Positions 29,401-39,451 are shown, counted from the stretch's first letter. The stretch is DNA of 64,000 nucleotides from Owenia fusiformis (GCA_903813345.2 CAIIXF020000009.1:37689759-37753758); one strand, 5' to 3'. Numbers and translations: made by a program. The notes: generated from the sequence alone by a model not told the origin.

Positions 29401-32400
29401 ACACTCCAAATAATCAGTTACCCTTTACCCTAATACCACTTCTAAAATAACTCTATCTAATAATCTAATGGCATCATATCTATTCTATATACTAATTAAT
29501 TTTGTTTGTGTATGTTGAATATTGTGAAATTGGGATTAAGTTCACTTTTATCTAAATGTATATGAACATACGACGGATTATTACCATACATTTGAAGTGA
29601 TCATAGTTCGTGATTGGAACAGTAGGAGTGTTTCGTGTTACTTAAGTCCATGTTACATGTATGCATATGTTGTAATGAACATTCAAAGAGAATTCAAATC
29701 AACCTATCCTAGAATGTTTTTTGAAGATGTATTATGATGTTGTGACTCTTAAGGTGGGTTTAGTGGTGCCACCTTTTGGCAGAGGTGTCATTCTCTGCAC
29801 TTGACCTACCTGAATGATATTGTATGGTTATGGTATTTGGTAATAAGATCCTCCAGAGGACTACCCGTATGTAGATACCAGAAAAAGAAAAGGTTTAGTT
29901 GTACTTTGTATGTTTTCAGATTTAGATTTTGAGAGTCATCAATCGTGAACAAAGTTTTAGTTGAATTCTGTTTTTCTGACTAAATTGAAATAATGATGAA
30001 ATTGATAAATTGGACAGTTATTGAATCAGTTGTCAAATACAAATCCATCATGCTCTGCATAAAATGTACTGCATGCGCTGTGATTGGTAGAACCGGGGTA
30101 TGAGGTAATGAGGAAAACTCGGGCGTAAATTAGGCAATTTGGAGAAATGCGTAGTCTCTTTATTGCATACACTTGATGCTCTTCTTGACTAATCCTGAAT
30201 TGTGTTATGGCATTTCAAGAGATTGGATTAATATAATAACAGAATTACCAGAAGCAATCAAATGAAATTGATGTGTTTTAGCATGATAGTGACAATTTAT
30301 CACAATATTATTGTAATAAACACAACTATGAAGCCATTCTGCTTTGCAAAAGTACACAGGCGATCAACGTGCAATGGTTTAAAACAATGAACCCAAATAG
30401 AATCAATTGTTTTTAATTAATGAGAATGTGCAGTTTCAGAAAATTCAACAATTTTAAAATTAAATTGTTGCCATTCGATGATTACATTGAGAATATGCGT
30501 TTGTCAGATTTTTTTGATAATCTGTTTAGAGAAAAATGTTGAATGTTGCATTTAGTTCGCCAAATCATAACCAGTGCTTTACCTGCGCCAAATTCATGAA
30601 GTTTTCACAATCTGAAAAAATCATGAGTTACGTTTTATTGGGTCACATTGTAAGTGTTTCAAGTCTCTTGATAGATTACGTGAATGGCTTCATGGGGGTG
30701 AATCACCAGTGATACGGAAATTGCATGTACCTATATACTTGTACTACCACTCTAAGTATTATACACACGTGTGCACGATTATTGGCATGATTTAAATAAA
30801 AAAAATGTTATCCTTTTGCTGTTTCTTGTGTTTACACTGTCCCTCTGTAAACAGCATCATCTAATTACAAGGGTTGTTCAAAATGTTTTGCACAAATATA
30901 TATAATTATGAAAATAATGAACCAATCTTGTTCATAGTTGGTAGCCCCCATCTTATTCCCTTATGATGTCAAGGTTTCATGTATATACGTCTCCTTCTTA
31001 ACATTCTATGGTTGCTATATTGATCTAATAACATTTTGTAAAATATTTTTGTGTACTAGAACTTAAAATAATTCATTATTGTATCCATTAATAATATGTA
31101 TATGAATGCGCCTGCTAGATAGATGCATATTCAATTCTGCGCCCAATTCAGATTAAAGTTATGATTTTCGAATGATCAATTTAATGTTATTATAAGAAAG
31201 TATGACAACACATATAAACTCTCCCTGATAGTTGATATTGCGTTCTATTTCAGTGCTGATTATCGTTTGAAAGAGCAAAGAGAAGCTATGGCTGTTGTAA
31301 CCTATGACGGAACTGTTATGTGGATTCCAATGGCAATATACAAAAGCACATGTCAAATAGACATCAAGAATTTCCCATTTGATGAACAGACTTGTCATTT
31401 AAAATTTGGTAGCTGGACCTACGATGGTTTTAAATTAGATTTAAATTTTTATAATGAAAAAAATGTGACAGACATTACTGATTATGTGGACAGCAACGAG
31501 TGGAAACTTTTAGAGCACCCAGCTGTGAAGAACACAAAGTATTATCCATGTTGTAAAGAGCCATATCCAGACTTAACATTTACACTAAAAATAAAGCGCA
31601 TCGCAGCGTTTTACAGCTATATATTGATATTACCATGCGTTCTACTGGCAACATTAACACTTGTGGTATTCTGGTTACCACCAGAATCTCCAGCTAAAAT
31701 GATATTAGGTAAGCTTTTACATTTTTCGTTTTATTAACTTATCTCAAAATTTAATTCAACTTAATGTCATGATTCATAATTAAAGTCATCTTGAATAATC
31801 TATGTTTGTTGTGGATTCCACAACACAGATCCCCAAATGTGGTTCAGATTTTGCTTTTTAGAAATCTGACCATTCAGACCAAAACTGTTGAACTGTTGGA
31901 GGCCTTCTGCCAAGCTTCCTCGAACTATTGTGTCATATTGGAATGATTGAGATCCATACCGATATGGACTTACCTCTCCATAATATTTTTAATACAATTA
32001 AGTATAATACCACTGGCATGTATGTGGCTAAGTTGGAAATAGCTTTATAAATGGCTTGTGTGATTTAGATTGAGGGGTTTGTTGTTGTTATTCAGATATT
32101 CCTCTATATGCAATATCAGCTTTATTTTAAATAAAGGGCAATTTGAAGGTAATTAATTTCTAATTTGATCGACATACTGAAATACAGTATCCAGACAGTG
32201 CGTGTCTAAACCACCAACTAAGATTTCTAACCAATAACCAAAACAAATTATCAAATAATTATTTTATTCCATTGTGAATATTTTCAAGCAGCTATATTAA
32301 TACAGTTTTATCAAATAAGACAATTTACTAATGAACTTATGAAATGAGAGTGCCTCAAGAGATATTAATAGACTGACGCCAATAACTCTGCTGAAATGTA

Positions 32401-35400
32401 TTCAGTTGATGAATGGGTAACAAAAAACGTCACCAGATTTGAAGATAGAGTGCAGCAACTAATGTTTTGTCGAATTGAGGTCTAGGTTTCAGAATTGTAC
32501 AAAATTATACAAATCTATTAATTTGATTTCTTTTTTGGAATAGTGTGGAACAATCCTACATAATGGAAATACACAGATAAATATATAAGCACAAGTGCCA
32601 AAGGGAAAGGACCAGAAGTTGTAATGGAACTTAACAAGAAAAAACAAACTCTAAGTGCATACCAGTCAAGAAAAAAAACATAAAGCCCAAAACCATCTAA
32701 CGTGAAAAGAAAAAATGTCTAATACCCCCTTCCCCCACCATTCAAGAACCGATATCACAATCCAAGACCAGAAGATCAAGGGACATTTCATTCATACTGA
32801 AGTCAAAAAATACATTTGCCTAAAATACGTTTGCCTTCTAGAAACAAGCCATTTTCTCATTTTTGAAGGTTTTGTTATAAATTTTGAAATCAAATTAATT
32901 TTCCTTGAAGAATAATAACATTTAATGAAATAACGTTCAACTCCATCTATTTCAGGAATGAATGTTTTTGTAGCATTCTTCGTTTTACTTCTTCTATTGG
33001 CGGAAAATACACCAGCTAACTCCGAGCTACCGACGATAGGTATACGACAGATATGAATGTAGTTGTTTTATTGAATTACTATGGTATATTCAATGACGTA
33101 ATACTTGGTGATTTACTCAGGTGTTTCGTTCAGTGATGAGAGTTAATAGCTTACTGAACGAAATGCATCGAATAACCCGGTATTGAAAGAAATCACACTT
33201 GGTATATCCTCATTCTGCACAGGACACTTCACTCACTGGACTGATGATAATCCTGTATGCATCCTTACTGTAAAACTACACATATCATAGGTGGATATTT
33301 ATTTGGATCTGAGACGTTTGAGTTCATGTCTACTTTCATTATTTAGGGTCTAATATAATTCATATGTATTTGCATGAATCTGACGTAAGACCATCTCTCC
33401 CAACTAATATCTTACTTTTGCTTTATACATGCTAACTCATCGTCGTTTCAAACTTATATGTAATCATAAATTCTACAAGACGTGCGTACACTGAAGGGTG
33501 TATTGGCCATCCATGGGGTCAACGTAAGCATGGAGCACGAGGCGACACATTGTTATGAAATCGTATAACTAAAATAGCCACAACAAGCATTGTTATGACT
33601 ATATGATGTGATATAGCCTGATAAGATAACGCAAACATTGTCATGGGAAGTGTATGAATTATTCATAACCGCAAAATCGTAAATTATTTATTAGCATATG
33701 GATGTTACATGTTGTTGCAGGAATGAATATACTCATGGCATTCTTTCTCCTACTCTTGACGTTGGCTGACTCCACCCCTCCTGCAGCAGCCAGCATCCCA
33801 CTTATAGGTATTGTCTTCAACACACTTGAATCCTATGATCTTGTCCCTCGAATTCGGGTCTATCCATATTCAGCTCTCATATTCCCAAAACAAAGCACAG
33901 TGATTACAGTGCCCTCTATCAATTGTGATAACTCTGACAAGAGTATCTCAAGTCAGAGTTATCTCAAAGGCACAATCATAATGGATGAGAAATACTAAAT
34001 GAACAAGTGTTATTCAGAGGACGTCGTGCCCTCTTCCAATTGATCGTAGCCCTGTATATAATTTAATAAGATCATGGGATTTACATGTGTTTACTCTGAA
34101 TGTAGATATCTCCTATCTATAATATAACATTCACTCTTAGGTATCTTTATTTCTACAATCATGAAACCTTCATGCATGAACTATACATTCATATTTTTGT
34201 ATTTGATAATGAAAACTATAATGCAACATTAAATTCTCTATTAAAAGTGCTTTTAGACCTTAAGTCGTCAAAATAACTTTAAATAGAATGATTATATACA
34301 TTTTAATGTTTCCTTTTTGTAAATATGTTTATTGATTAGAAAAATGCAATGCAGGGATGAATGTCGTATATCTGAAATATAACCTGAATAATCCCAAAAC
34401 CCAAATGATGAGACGGTATCCTCAAATACGCGTAATCCTCAAATATTGCAATAGTACATAGTTCAACTTTAATTGTGATTTTTAGGTTCGTATTAATTAT
34501 TTTGTTTATTCATGGTAATCAGAAATTGTCCAAAGGATGGAAAGGTATCTGCAAAATATTCCAATAGTCCATAGAGTGGCCTTGTACGTGACATACCCGG
34601 GTTTGAAAGGGGGCAACATAGTTTTCTACATACTAAATTCTTATCTAATAAAATTCTTGTTTTAGGTGCATACTTTTGTTTGAACATGGTCCTCATCACC
34701 TGCTCCACATTTTTGTCAGTAATCGTCATCAATCTGTACTTCCGTGGTGATAAGAAGGGCCGTGTCCCGGCATGGATCAGAGCAGTAAGAAAACATTCAC
34801 AATTAGTCTTAGTCCAATAAACATTTATTTTATTCCTCCAATACGTTCTATCATATGGAGAGTTGTTTAGCTGAGGGTCCTAATACAACAATAAAAACTG
34901 GTTACAATCCTGGTTAAAACTAAAATAGCTAAGATAAGAATCTTATACCCACCCAGTGTCTATTCAATAATGTTGTAAACGTAATAACAGAAAAGCAAAA
35001 TATTGTAGACATCATCTTTGTCAACGTATTTTCGTCTCTATTCCAGTGCTTTATAGATGGGATAGGTCGAGTTCTATGCATGACAACTCCTGCGGAAAGA
35101 CGGGATCAAACCCGCTCTCTGGAGGCTGTACAAACCAGTGACGGGGGAGTCGCCAATCATATTTATAAGGATAAGAAAGGTCGTAGTAAAGAACGGAGAC
35201 TTCCAGAGCTTAAATATAACAAATTTGAACCCCCTGAGCCATATGACTTTTTAAACCACGGGGGAAATTCAAAAAGTGGTGCTAGGTCACCTTTACACAC
35301 ACAGGCGATTGAGAGCGACATTAGGGAAATAAGAAGGTGCCTGAGGACTTTTATGACTCGAGTTCACGAGAAGGAAATTCAGGGCAAAATTTCTATGGAG

Positions 35401-35496
35401 TGGAGAACTGTTGCATTAATAATGGATCGTATTTTCTTTTTCACATATCTAGCTATTACTATAATTTCACTAGCAACGATCTTCCCTAAATCATGA
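5306..35496 (+). CDS. Nicotinic acetylcholine receptor alpha-type subunit (whole gene, spliced)
   Basis: Cys-loop ligand-gated ion channel subunit of the plasma membrane. Proposed join: 5306-5414, 25290-25483, 26115-26224 or 28815-28924, 31254-31708, 32956-33039 or 33721-33807, 34666-34784, 35047-35496. All junctions are GT-AG and phases match, giving 506 residues (507 with the second M2 exon), the usual length for the family. Visible landmarks: signal peptide (1-22), Cys-loop Cys171 and Cys185 with 13 residues between, loop B Trp192 (GSWTYDG), loop C vicinal Cys237-Cys238, which marks an alpha subunit, M1 about 254-278, a Pro-Ala-Lys motif at 284-286 before M2, M3, a cytoplasmic loop of about 100 residues, and M4 ending in FPKS. 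Asn-glycosylation sites lie at LNTSHT and KNVTD. The Pro-Ala-Lys motif predicts anion selectivity (inference). The link from exon 1 across 19.9 kb rests on phase and signal-peptide logic only. Confidence 0.9.
6361..6394. repeat. Perfect 13 bp hairpin
   Basis: Inverted arms beginning AGCAAACCTTCTA pair around an 8 bp loop. The hairpin abuts the 36 bp minisatellite that starts at 6397. Confidence 0.8.
6397..6608. repeat. 36 bp minisatellite, about six copies
   Basis: The unit begins GTATCTTCTGACCCACTTG and is repeated about six times with few changes; a diverged copy lies near 6250. Because 36 is a multiple of three, several frames stay open on both strands and create spurious repetitive proteins. 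I see no start context, splice signals or codon bias that would make it coding. Confidence 0.85.
8247..8445. repeat. Imperfect tandem duplication, ~120 bp unit
   Basis: Two adjacent copies share GGGTGTTTTGATTGTCCC and the preceding CCATGTTGCT segment (near 8260-8320 and 8380-8430). The copies have diverged by substitutions and small indels, so the duplication is not very recent. Confidence 0.65.
10225..10275. repeat. Dispersed repeat family, copy A (fragment)
   Basis: The segment with GTGCCAAAGGGAAAGGACCA is repeated almost identically at 32590-32640. Related but different parts of what looks like the same family lie at 17225-17640 and 21480-21600. I do not recognise the family. Confidence 0.6.
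10455..10720. repeat. 42-43 bp minisatellite, about six copies
   Basis: The unit contains TTTGGTGAGTTTTATTGGCA followed by a CATACGACGTACT segment. Copies diverge toward both ends. The open frames that overlap it on the plus strand are repeat artefacts. Confidence 0.8.
10686..11123 (-). other. Unrecognised 145-codon open frame
   Basis: An uninterrupted frame of 145 codons from ATG to stop. Its 3' end overlaps the 42 bp minisatellite. The predicted protein is rich in Ile, Phe, Lys, Asn and Met, as translated AT-rich DNA usually is, and shows no signal peptide, membrane segment or motif I know. A frame this long is slightly unexpected at this base composition, but in 64 kb it can occur by chance. 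Probably not a gene. Confidence 0.15.
17225..17640. repeat. Dispersed repeat family, copy B
   Basis: The stretch holds a poly-C run (17232-17242) and the segments CTAACGTGAAAAG and CATACTGAAGTCA, both present in the same order at 32698-32810. A minus-strand open frame here is a by-product. The family is unrecognised. Confidence 0.55.
21480..21600. repeat. Dispersed repeat family, copy C (diverged)
   Basis: The run CATAAGAAAATCAAAACCCC followed by ATATCCCAAAATATGATCTAACG resembles 17275-17325. It is shorter and more diverged than copies B and D. Confidence 0.4.
22556..23034 (-). pseudogene. Non-LTR retrotransposon (LINE) ORF2 C-terminal remnant
   Basis: The minus strand encodes an [11 protein letters not shown] segment, then a basic stretch, then a Cys-x-Cys ... 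His ... Cys-Cys cluster ([17 protein letters not shown]). This arrangement is typical of the region after the reverse-transcriptase domain of many invertebrate LINE proteins. The open frame runs from 22981 to 22556; similar-looking sequence continues upstream in other frames to about 23034. The polymerase domain itself is absent, as expected for a 5'-truncated insertion. It lies in the first intron of the receptor gene, in the opposite orientation. I cannot name the clade. Confidence 0.75.
24938..25094 (+). mobile_element. 157 bp MITE-like element, copy 1
   Basis: Starts CACGGGGGT and ends ACACCCGTG, forming short imperfect terminal inverted repeats. It is nearly identical to 45154-45310 and exactly the same length. 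TTAA lies at 24934-24937 and again at 25096-25099, one base beyond the end, suggesting a 4 bp target duplication. The interior contains GGTTCAAAC, which resembles a tRNA B box, and TGCTCGGCGG twice. It sits 195 bp upstream of the second receptor exon. Confidence 0.75.
25290..25483 (+). CDS. nAChR exon 2: start of ligand-binding domain
   Basis: Preceded by a good polypyrimidine tract and acceptor (tactttcag) and followed by donor TTT|gtaagt. It encodes residues 37-101, with the family signatures VGRPVLN, the [19 protein letters not shown] strand and the conserved Trp of loop D in NTWNRF. It begins in phase 1 and ends in phase 0. An Asn-glycosylation site (NTS) is present. Confidence 0.93.
26115..26224 (+). 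CDS. nAChR exon 3a: alternative loop A exon
   Basis: A 110 nt exon (acceptor gcag, donor AACTA|gtaagt) encoding residues 102-138 with [15 protein letters not shown] and the loop A motif [10 protein letters not shown]. It enters in phase 0 and leaves in phase 2, the same as the exon at 28815. The two encode the same segment and are best read as mutually exclusive: using both in series brings in a stop four codons after the junction. Confidence 0.93.
26303..28043. mobile_element. Non-autonomous DNA transposon with internal tandem expansion
   Basis: The left end reads CAGGCCCGTAAGAC and the right end, reversed, CAGGGCCGTCAGAT, like the termini of hAT-like elements. GCTTA flanks both ends (26298-26302 and 28044-28048), suggesting a 5 bp target duplication. 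hAT elements normally make 8 bp, so the superfamily is open. The interior is a 255-320 bp unit repeated about five times, each with a G-rich block (GGGGTGCCAGAGGGGG) and a TTTACAATTTTAAGATGC block. No transposase is present. It lies in the intron between the two alternative loop A exons. Confidence 0.7.
28815..28924 (+). CDS. nAChR exon 3b: alternative loop A exon
   Basis: Also 110 nt, with acceptor tgctag and donor CAATTA|gtaagt. It encodes [16 protein letters not shown] and [10 protein letters not shown], a diverged version of exon 3a at 26115. Both keep the loop A Trp, Pro-Asp and Tyr. Differences are concentrated at the start of the exon and in the beta2-beta3 region that includes the main immunogenic region of vertebrate receptors. 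It splices to the same downstream exon, restoring a Tyr codon. Confidence 0.9.
28925..31253 (+). other. Intron, no feature recognised
   Basis: The 2.3 kb between exon 3b and exon 4 is AT-rich. I see no exon, inverted repeat or tandem repeat in it. Confidence 0.5.
31254..31708 (+). CDS. nAChR exon 4: Cys-loop, loops B and C, M1
   Basis: Encodes residues 138-290. In order: Cys-loop ([15 protein letters not shown]), loop B (SWTYDG), an Asn-glycosylation site (KNVTD), loop C with adjacent cysteines ([11 protein letters not shown]), the pre-M1 basic strand, M1 ([19 protein letters not shown]) and the M1-M2 linker [13 protein letters not shown]. The adjacent cysteines identify an alpha-type subunit. 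The linker carries Pro-Ala-Lys where cation-selective subunits carry Gly-Glu-Lys. It ends in phase 1 (TTAG|gtaagc). Confidence 0.95.
32575..32830. repeat. Dispersed repeat family, copy D (most complete)
   Basis: This copy joins the segment found alone at 10225-10275 to the segment found at 17275-17420, in the intron just before the first M2 exon. That order suggests one longer family of which the other copies are fragments. No coding capacity is evident. Confidence 0.55.
32956..33039 (+). CDS. nAChR exon 5a: alternative M2 pore exon
   Basis: An 84 nt exon, phase 1 at both ends, with acceptor tttcag and donor ATAG|gtatac. It encodes the M2 helix [17 protein letters not shown] and the M2-M3 loop to Gly318. 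By alignment to the alpha7 M2 the 9' position is Val rather than the usual Leu, 6' is Asn, 13' Val and 20' Glu. The sequence is 84 = 3 x 28, so including, skipping or doubling it keeps the frame. Confidence 0.92.
33721..33807 (+). CDS. nAChR exon 5b: alternative M2 pore exon
   Basis: An 87 nt exon, phase 1 at both ends, with acceptor ttgcag and donor ATAG|gtattg. It encodes M2 as [18 protein letters not shown] plus an M2-M3 loop one residue longer than exon 5a (AAASIPLI). Against exon 5a, the 9' residue is Met instead of Val, 13' Leu instead of Val, 17' Thr instead of Leu and 20' Asp instead of Glu. Either exon restores the same Gly codons at both junctions. Confidence 0.92.
34355..34459 (+). 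pseudogene. Possible decayed third M2 exon
   Basis: After an AG in a favourable position (atgcag) the sequence begins GGATGAATGTCGTA, close to the first bases of exons 5a and 5b and in the same phase (Gly-Met-Asn-Val-Val). The similarity stops after about five codons, the following residues are polar (YLKYNLNN), and no donor follows before the in-frame stop. It may be a dead duplicate or a chance match. Confidence 0.25.
34666..34784 (+). CDS. nAChR exon 6: M3
   Basis: A 119 nt exon (acceptor gttttag, donor AGAGCA|gtaaga) encoding residues 318-357: the M3 helix [20 protein letters not shown] and the conserved end [18 protein letters not shown]. It enters in phase 1 and leaves in phase 0. Confidence 0.95.
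35047..35496 (+). CDS. nAChR last exon: cytoplasmic loop and M4
   Basis: Starts [12 protein letters not shown] after the acceptor tattccag and runs 149 residues to TGA. It encodes the M3-M4 cytoplasmic loop with many charged residues, the amphipathic pre-M4 segment ([17 protein letters not shown] ... [15 protein letters not shown]) and M4 ([13 protein letters not shown]), ending FPKS. A possible polyadenylation signal AATAAA lies at 36452-36457; I cannot tell whether it is used. Confidence 0.95.
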   Translation, partial: CFIDGIGRVLCMTTPAERRDQTRSLEAVQTSDGGVANHIYKDKKGRSKERRLPELKYNKFEPPEPYDFLNHGGNSKSGARSPLHTQAIESDIREIRRCLRTFMTRVHEKEIQGKISMEWRTVALIMDRIFFFTYLAITIISLATIFPKS

Positions 35497-37518
35497 TTCT
35501 TCAGAGACAAACACAATCTAAAGCTATACATTTTCCTTCGCTCATGCTCATACTTATACACGGCTATATGTGATGAACCAAACTGGTGTTTGTTCAACCA
35601 ATGTGTATATACACTTTTCTCAATATAAGAACGGAACCACCTAATTTAGTTTAACTTTAATCCTTTGTTTATACCATACTGCATCCTTAAATATATTAGG
35701 GTTCCAAAACATTATTAAGAAAAGTATATCCATATTGTCTAAACCTAGAAAGTGACATTATCAAAAATGAAGCACATGCGGATATCGCAAAAAAAGGTTG
35801 TGATATGTTTGAGACAAAAAATGTGGTAGAATATATGCATCTCCTTCTGGAGACAATTGGATATAGTTGATTGTGACATCACATGGACTAACCAACACTG
35901 ACGTCAGCAACACTGCACTCTGGTCGCTAAATGTCACAATGTTTTGTACTATGTGTCTTAAAATTGTATATTTATGTGTTCAAATTCACCTCTCTTCATC
36001 GGTTTAATTTAGTTACCTCTTGTACATCGTCATCAATTATTTATACCATGTTTATTCAGATGTAAAAACTGTAATATGTAAATAATACACAATTCAAATG
36101 TACCCAAATATGGATTAACAGGATAGACTACTTAGAAAATGTATATAGTTGTCATAGAAATGTTTTCAACTACTACCCATAATCAGTGCTGCCTCTATTT
36201 CATCAGAACTTATCTTTGCTTGTTTTTTTTCATTCCGTATGTTTATAATTCTTGCAGATCAAAACAAGTAAAATGACAACAAGAAATTACTCATTGGTTA
36301 GATTGAAGAACCATCTACTTATCAACTGTCAACCATATTTGGGTATCATTGTAAAGCTCACGACTCATTTGATATAAATATATACCATAACAAAAATGAG
36401 TAGACTTTGCAGTAGATCTCTAGAAATTAGAACTATATAAAAAGTAGTAGAAATAAAATTGGGAGTGGAAATATAAAAATTAGAAAGTTGATTGAGAAAA
36501 TGTCGTCATTCCTAATGCCATTCCTACATTTAGTAGCATTACAATAGCTAGTGAGCTAAGTTGTTCACAATACCCAGTCTCGTTTAACTGGCCATAGTTT
36601 TTTTTAGTTTTAAACTATTCATTAATTGAAGAATAGCGGAGTAGCCTGCTCTTGAACTCTTAACAAAATATTTATGTACTAGCAGTTTAACAGAAGTGAA
36701 TGACACGGTTACACATGTTTCAGGTACGGATACGGTATCTTTCTATGAACACTGGCTGGGTTGAACGAAGTAATTTTTGGCTTACAGCTATCAGCTGTTA
36801 TTACCCCCATGTCTATCTGTCCGTCAATCAACGATAACTTGTCCATACATATTCACAATGTTCACAGATATTTTTGGGGTTTTTGCCATGCATACCCCTA
36901 CCCCTCCCAGAGGGGTCCCAGGAAGGTCCTCCCTAATGTGGTTAACCCCACGACATCTTAAAATCCCCATAGCGTGTCTGAAAAACTTGTGAGCGACCTC
37001 ATAACGTCGCTTTCGTAAATGTGGACATATCAGTTCATCTGTCAAATGGTTTTTCTTTTCAAATGTGTTTGTAAAGTCATCAGTTGTTTAATATATCGTA
37101 TCTCTGGTTTTCCTTTACAACAATTGAAATTGGTACACTTATTAAATGTGATATATTAAATCGTATTGCTTCATCATTTGTGGCTCAAGTATATGGATTG
37201 ATAATAATTTGTAGAAATTTTGTCAAAAGTATCTCATAAATTTCTAAAATGGTCATCGAAATTATCAATTAGTTCTCCAGCTGATCAGATTTAAGGCATC
37301 TTGGCTCTGTTGCGGTGGTCTTTTTAATGTTTTAAGGAAAGACAGTGCGCAGTCATAGTTTTCATTGTGCTATATAGTAAAGAGTGGTGTCATATGGCTT
37401 CCCTTCCACATAAACCCCTTCCCACGTGAGCCCAGTACACATTTTGTACATTCTTCGTTTATAAATCCAAGCGTTTCAGCAACTTTGTTCAGCTACTTTG
37501 TAGGATTGGCATTTGTAC
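35497..37518. other. 3' flank of the receptor gene
   Basis: This holds the untranslated end of the receptor gene and then AT-rich sequence. Short open frames near 36760-37045 are AT-rich translations without similarity that I recognise. Otherwise I see nothing. Confidence 0.5.
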
Positions 37519-38083
37519 AAAGGACCGTGAGTTGTTTGTAGAATGAATCGGGGGAGTTTTTTCATGCATTTCTCTTGTGTTTTTCACCTAAAAAACATTG
37601 ATACACTTTAAACATTTTACACACCTTATTGGGATGTTTTGGTTTATATCAAAACCAAATAAGGTATGTATTCATGATTAACTTTCCTGTTATCCCAAAA
37701 TCTGCTCGGAACTATACTATGGATTACTATGGGAAATTCCTCAAAGAGAAAATTCTAGGAAATGAATGGGTACCATTTACACATTTTGAGAAATTATTGG
37801 CGTAGATGAAACTTATCTAAACAGCATTTATTTTTTTATTATTCAAAAGCATTCGTAACTAATTATTCCCAGCCCTCTGAAGTTTGAAAAATAAAAATAC
37901 CTGGGTATTAATCCATAGATAGTCCTTGAAAATGAGAAATATTTTGGGGGATTATATGGTGCAATCTCATAGTAAATAAAATGTTTTAAAGTGTTTTAAT
38001 TGATGTTTTCAGATGAAAAGCACAAACGAAATGCATGAAAAAAAACTCCCCCGATTCATTCTACAAACAACTCGCGGTCCTTT
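37519..38083. mobile_element. 565 bp element with long terminal inverted repeats
   Basis: The left end (from AAAGGACCGTGAGTTG) and the right end (reversed, AAAGGACCGCGAGTTG) match over about 55 bp with a few differences. A second internal inverted repeat (ACCTTATTGGG ... AAATAAGGT) lies at 37622-37668. There is no coding capacity. No clear target duplication is visible, so the exact ends and superfamily are unknown. Confidence 0.75.
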
Positions 38084-39451
38084 CACCAGAATTTCAAAAT
38101 GATTTGATTTGTGAGTCAAGTTTTCGAGGTACTATTCATTACATGATAAAATCAAGTTTTTAATAAATAAACTAGTATATAAAACCCTGGTAGAAACTAC
38201 GCGTATTTTGATACTAACAAAAAGGCAGAAATATTAGGTATTTTGACTATCAATAGTTTTCTTTGGATTACAATGTTGAAGCATATAAATGGGGTTTGAC
38301 CACAAAACCACCGGATGCCGAAGCACCTTTGGCCAACTCTCTACAGAGCATTTTCCGTACCCCTGATAAATTACTACTTCGGCAACTTGATAACTTAGAC
38401 TAGATGCGAGTAGAAATGATCTTGATTTACGTCGTTAAATATTCAAAATTCAGTCAAAGTGATGTCATATTTGAAATCTACATGTAAAAATACATCTAAA
38501 AATATGGTTTCGAAAATTGTTTATCAACTTTGAAAATGAAAATGTGACTTCTAGTTCGGGTTGATTCCCCATAGACCCCATATTAAAAAATCACAAAAAC
38601 TGAAATATCTTTTCTTGTATCGGACATATAACATTTTCTTTTACTGGACATACTTTAATTTGCATAACTATTCGATACATAAGGGCTATATGAAAATTGA
38701 ACCACTAAAACAGATGTAATTTAAGTTAAAGGGAACTTTCTACTATACCAGCCATGCTATCTGACCCGAGCGAGCCACCTGGTGGTGAAACTGGTAACTA
38801 CCTACTCGCATTTGCGGCGGTCAAGTCAAGTAACATAGTCAACATTCGATATTCGTATGTTCATCAATAATAACTAAGATAGGTGCCACAACTGAAGTAA
38901 AGGTCTGGTTAATTATTTTCAATAAACCTATCAGCAAACGTGTAAATGATAATTTTGATGTTCTGTTACATATTGGTGAAGCAATCTTGGGGATATAGCC
39001 TCTGAATTTCCATCATGTTCCTGTATACCCCTACTTCAAAAGATGTACTAGTATGTTATTTGTCATTTTTCATTATGAACCAACCATAAATGTATTTTTT
39101 CTTGTTTACGTACAGAATGAACTTTCTGTTTTCGAATATTGAAAGATGGTACTGCATCTATTTTTTCATGATATGGAGCAAACAAATGCGTGTCAATTTA
39201 TTCTGTAATACTAGTATCCTACATACTCACAGGCTGGTATCGAAAAATTTGTCCGCTGTGACGGAGCGTACTATTTTGCATAGAAACACTAAGAAACCCA
39301 TACAATTTATTTTTTTTACTCATATGTTTCGCTATACCAAAGAAAGTTTCTCACTCCATGCAATGGGTATATCATTTGCGGGTAACTTTAACTTTTGTTT
39401 GAAGTCCAACAACGCTAAGAGTAAAAGCTATTGAAAACGGCGTCGGAGTAT
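38084..39451. other. Intergenic, no feature recognised
   Basis: AT-rich. A 114-codon open frame at 39090-39434 has no recognisable similarity. It contains GTCCGCTGTGACGGAGC (39253-39269), a short string that recurs in the two direct repeats at 39452 and 41791. Confidence 0.4.
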
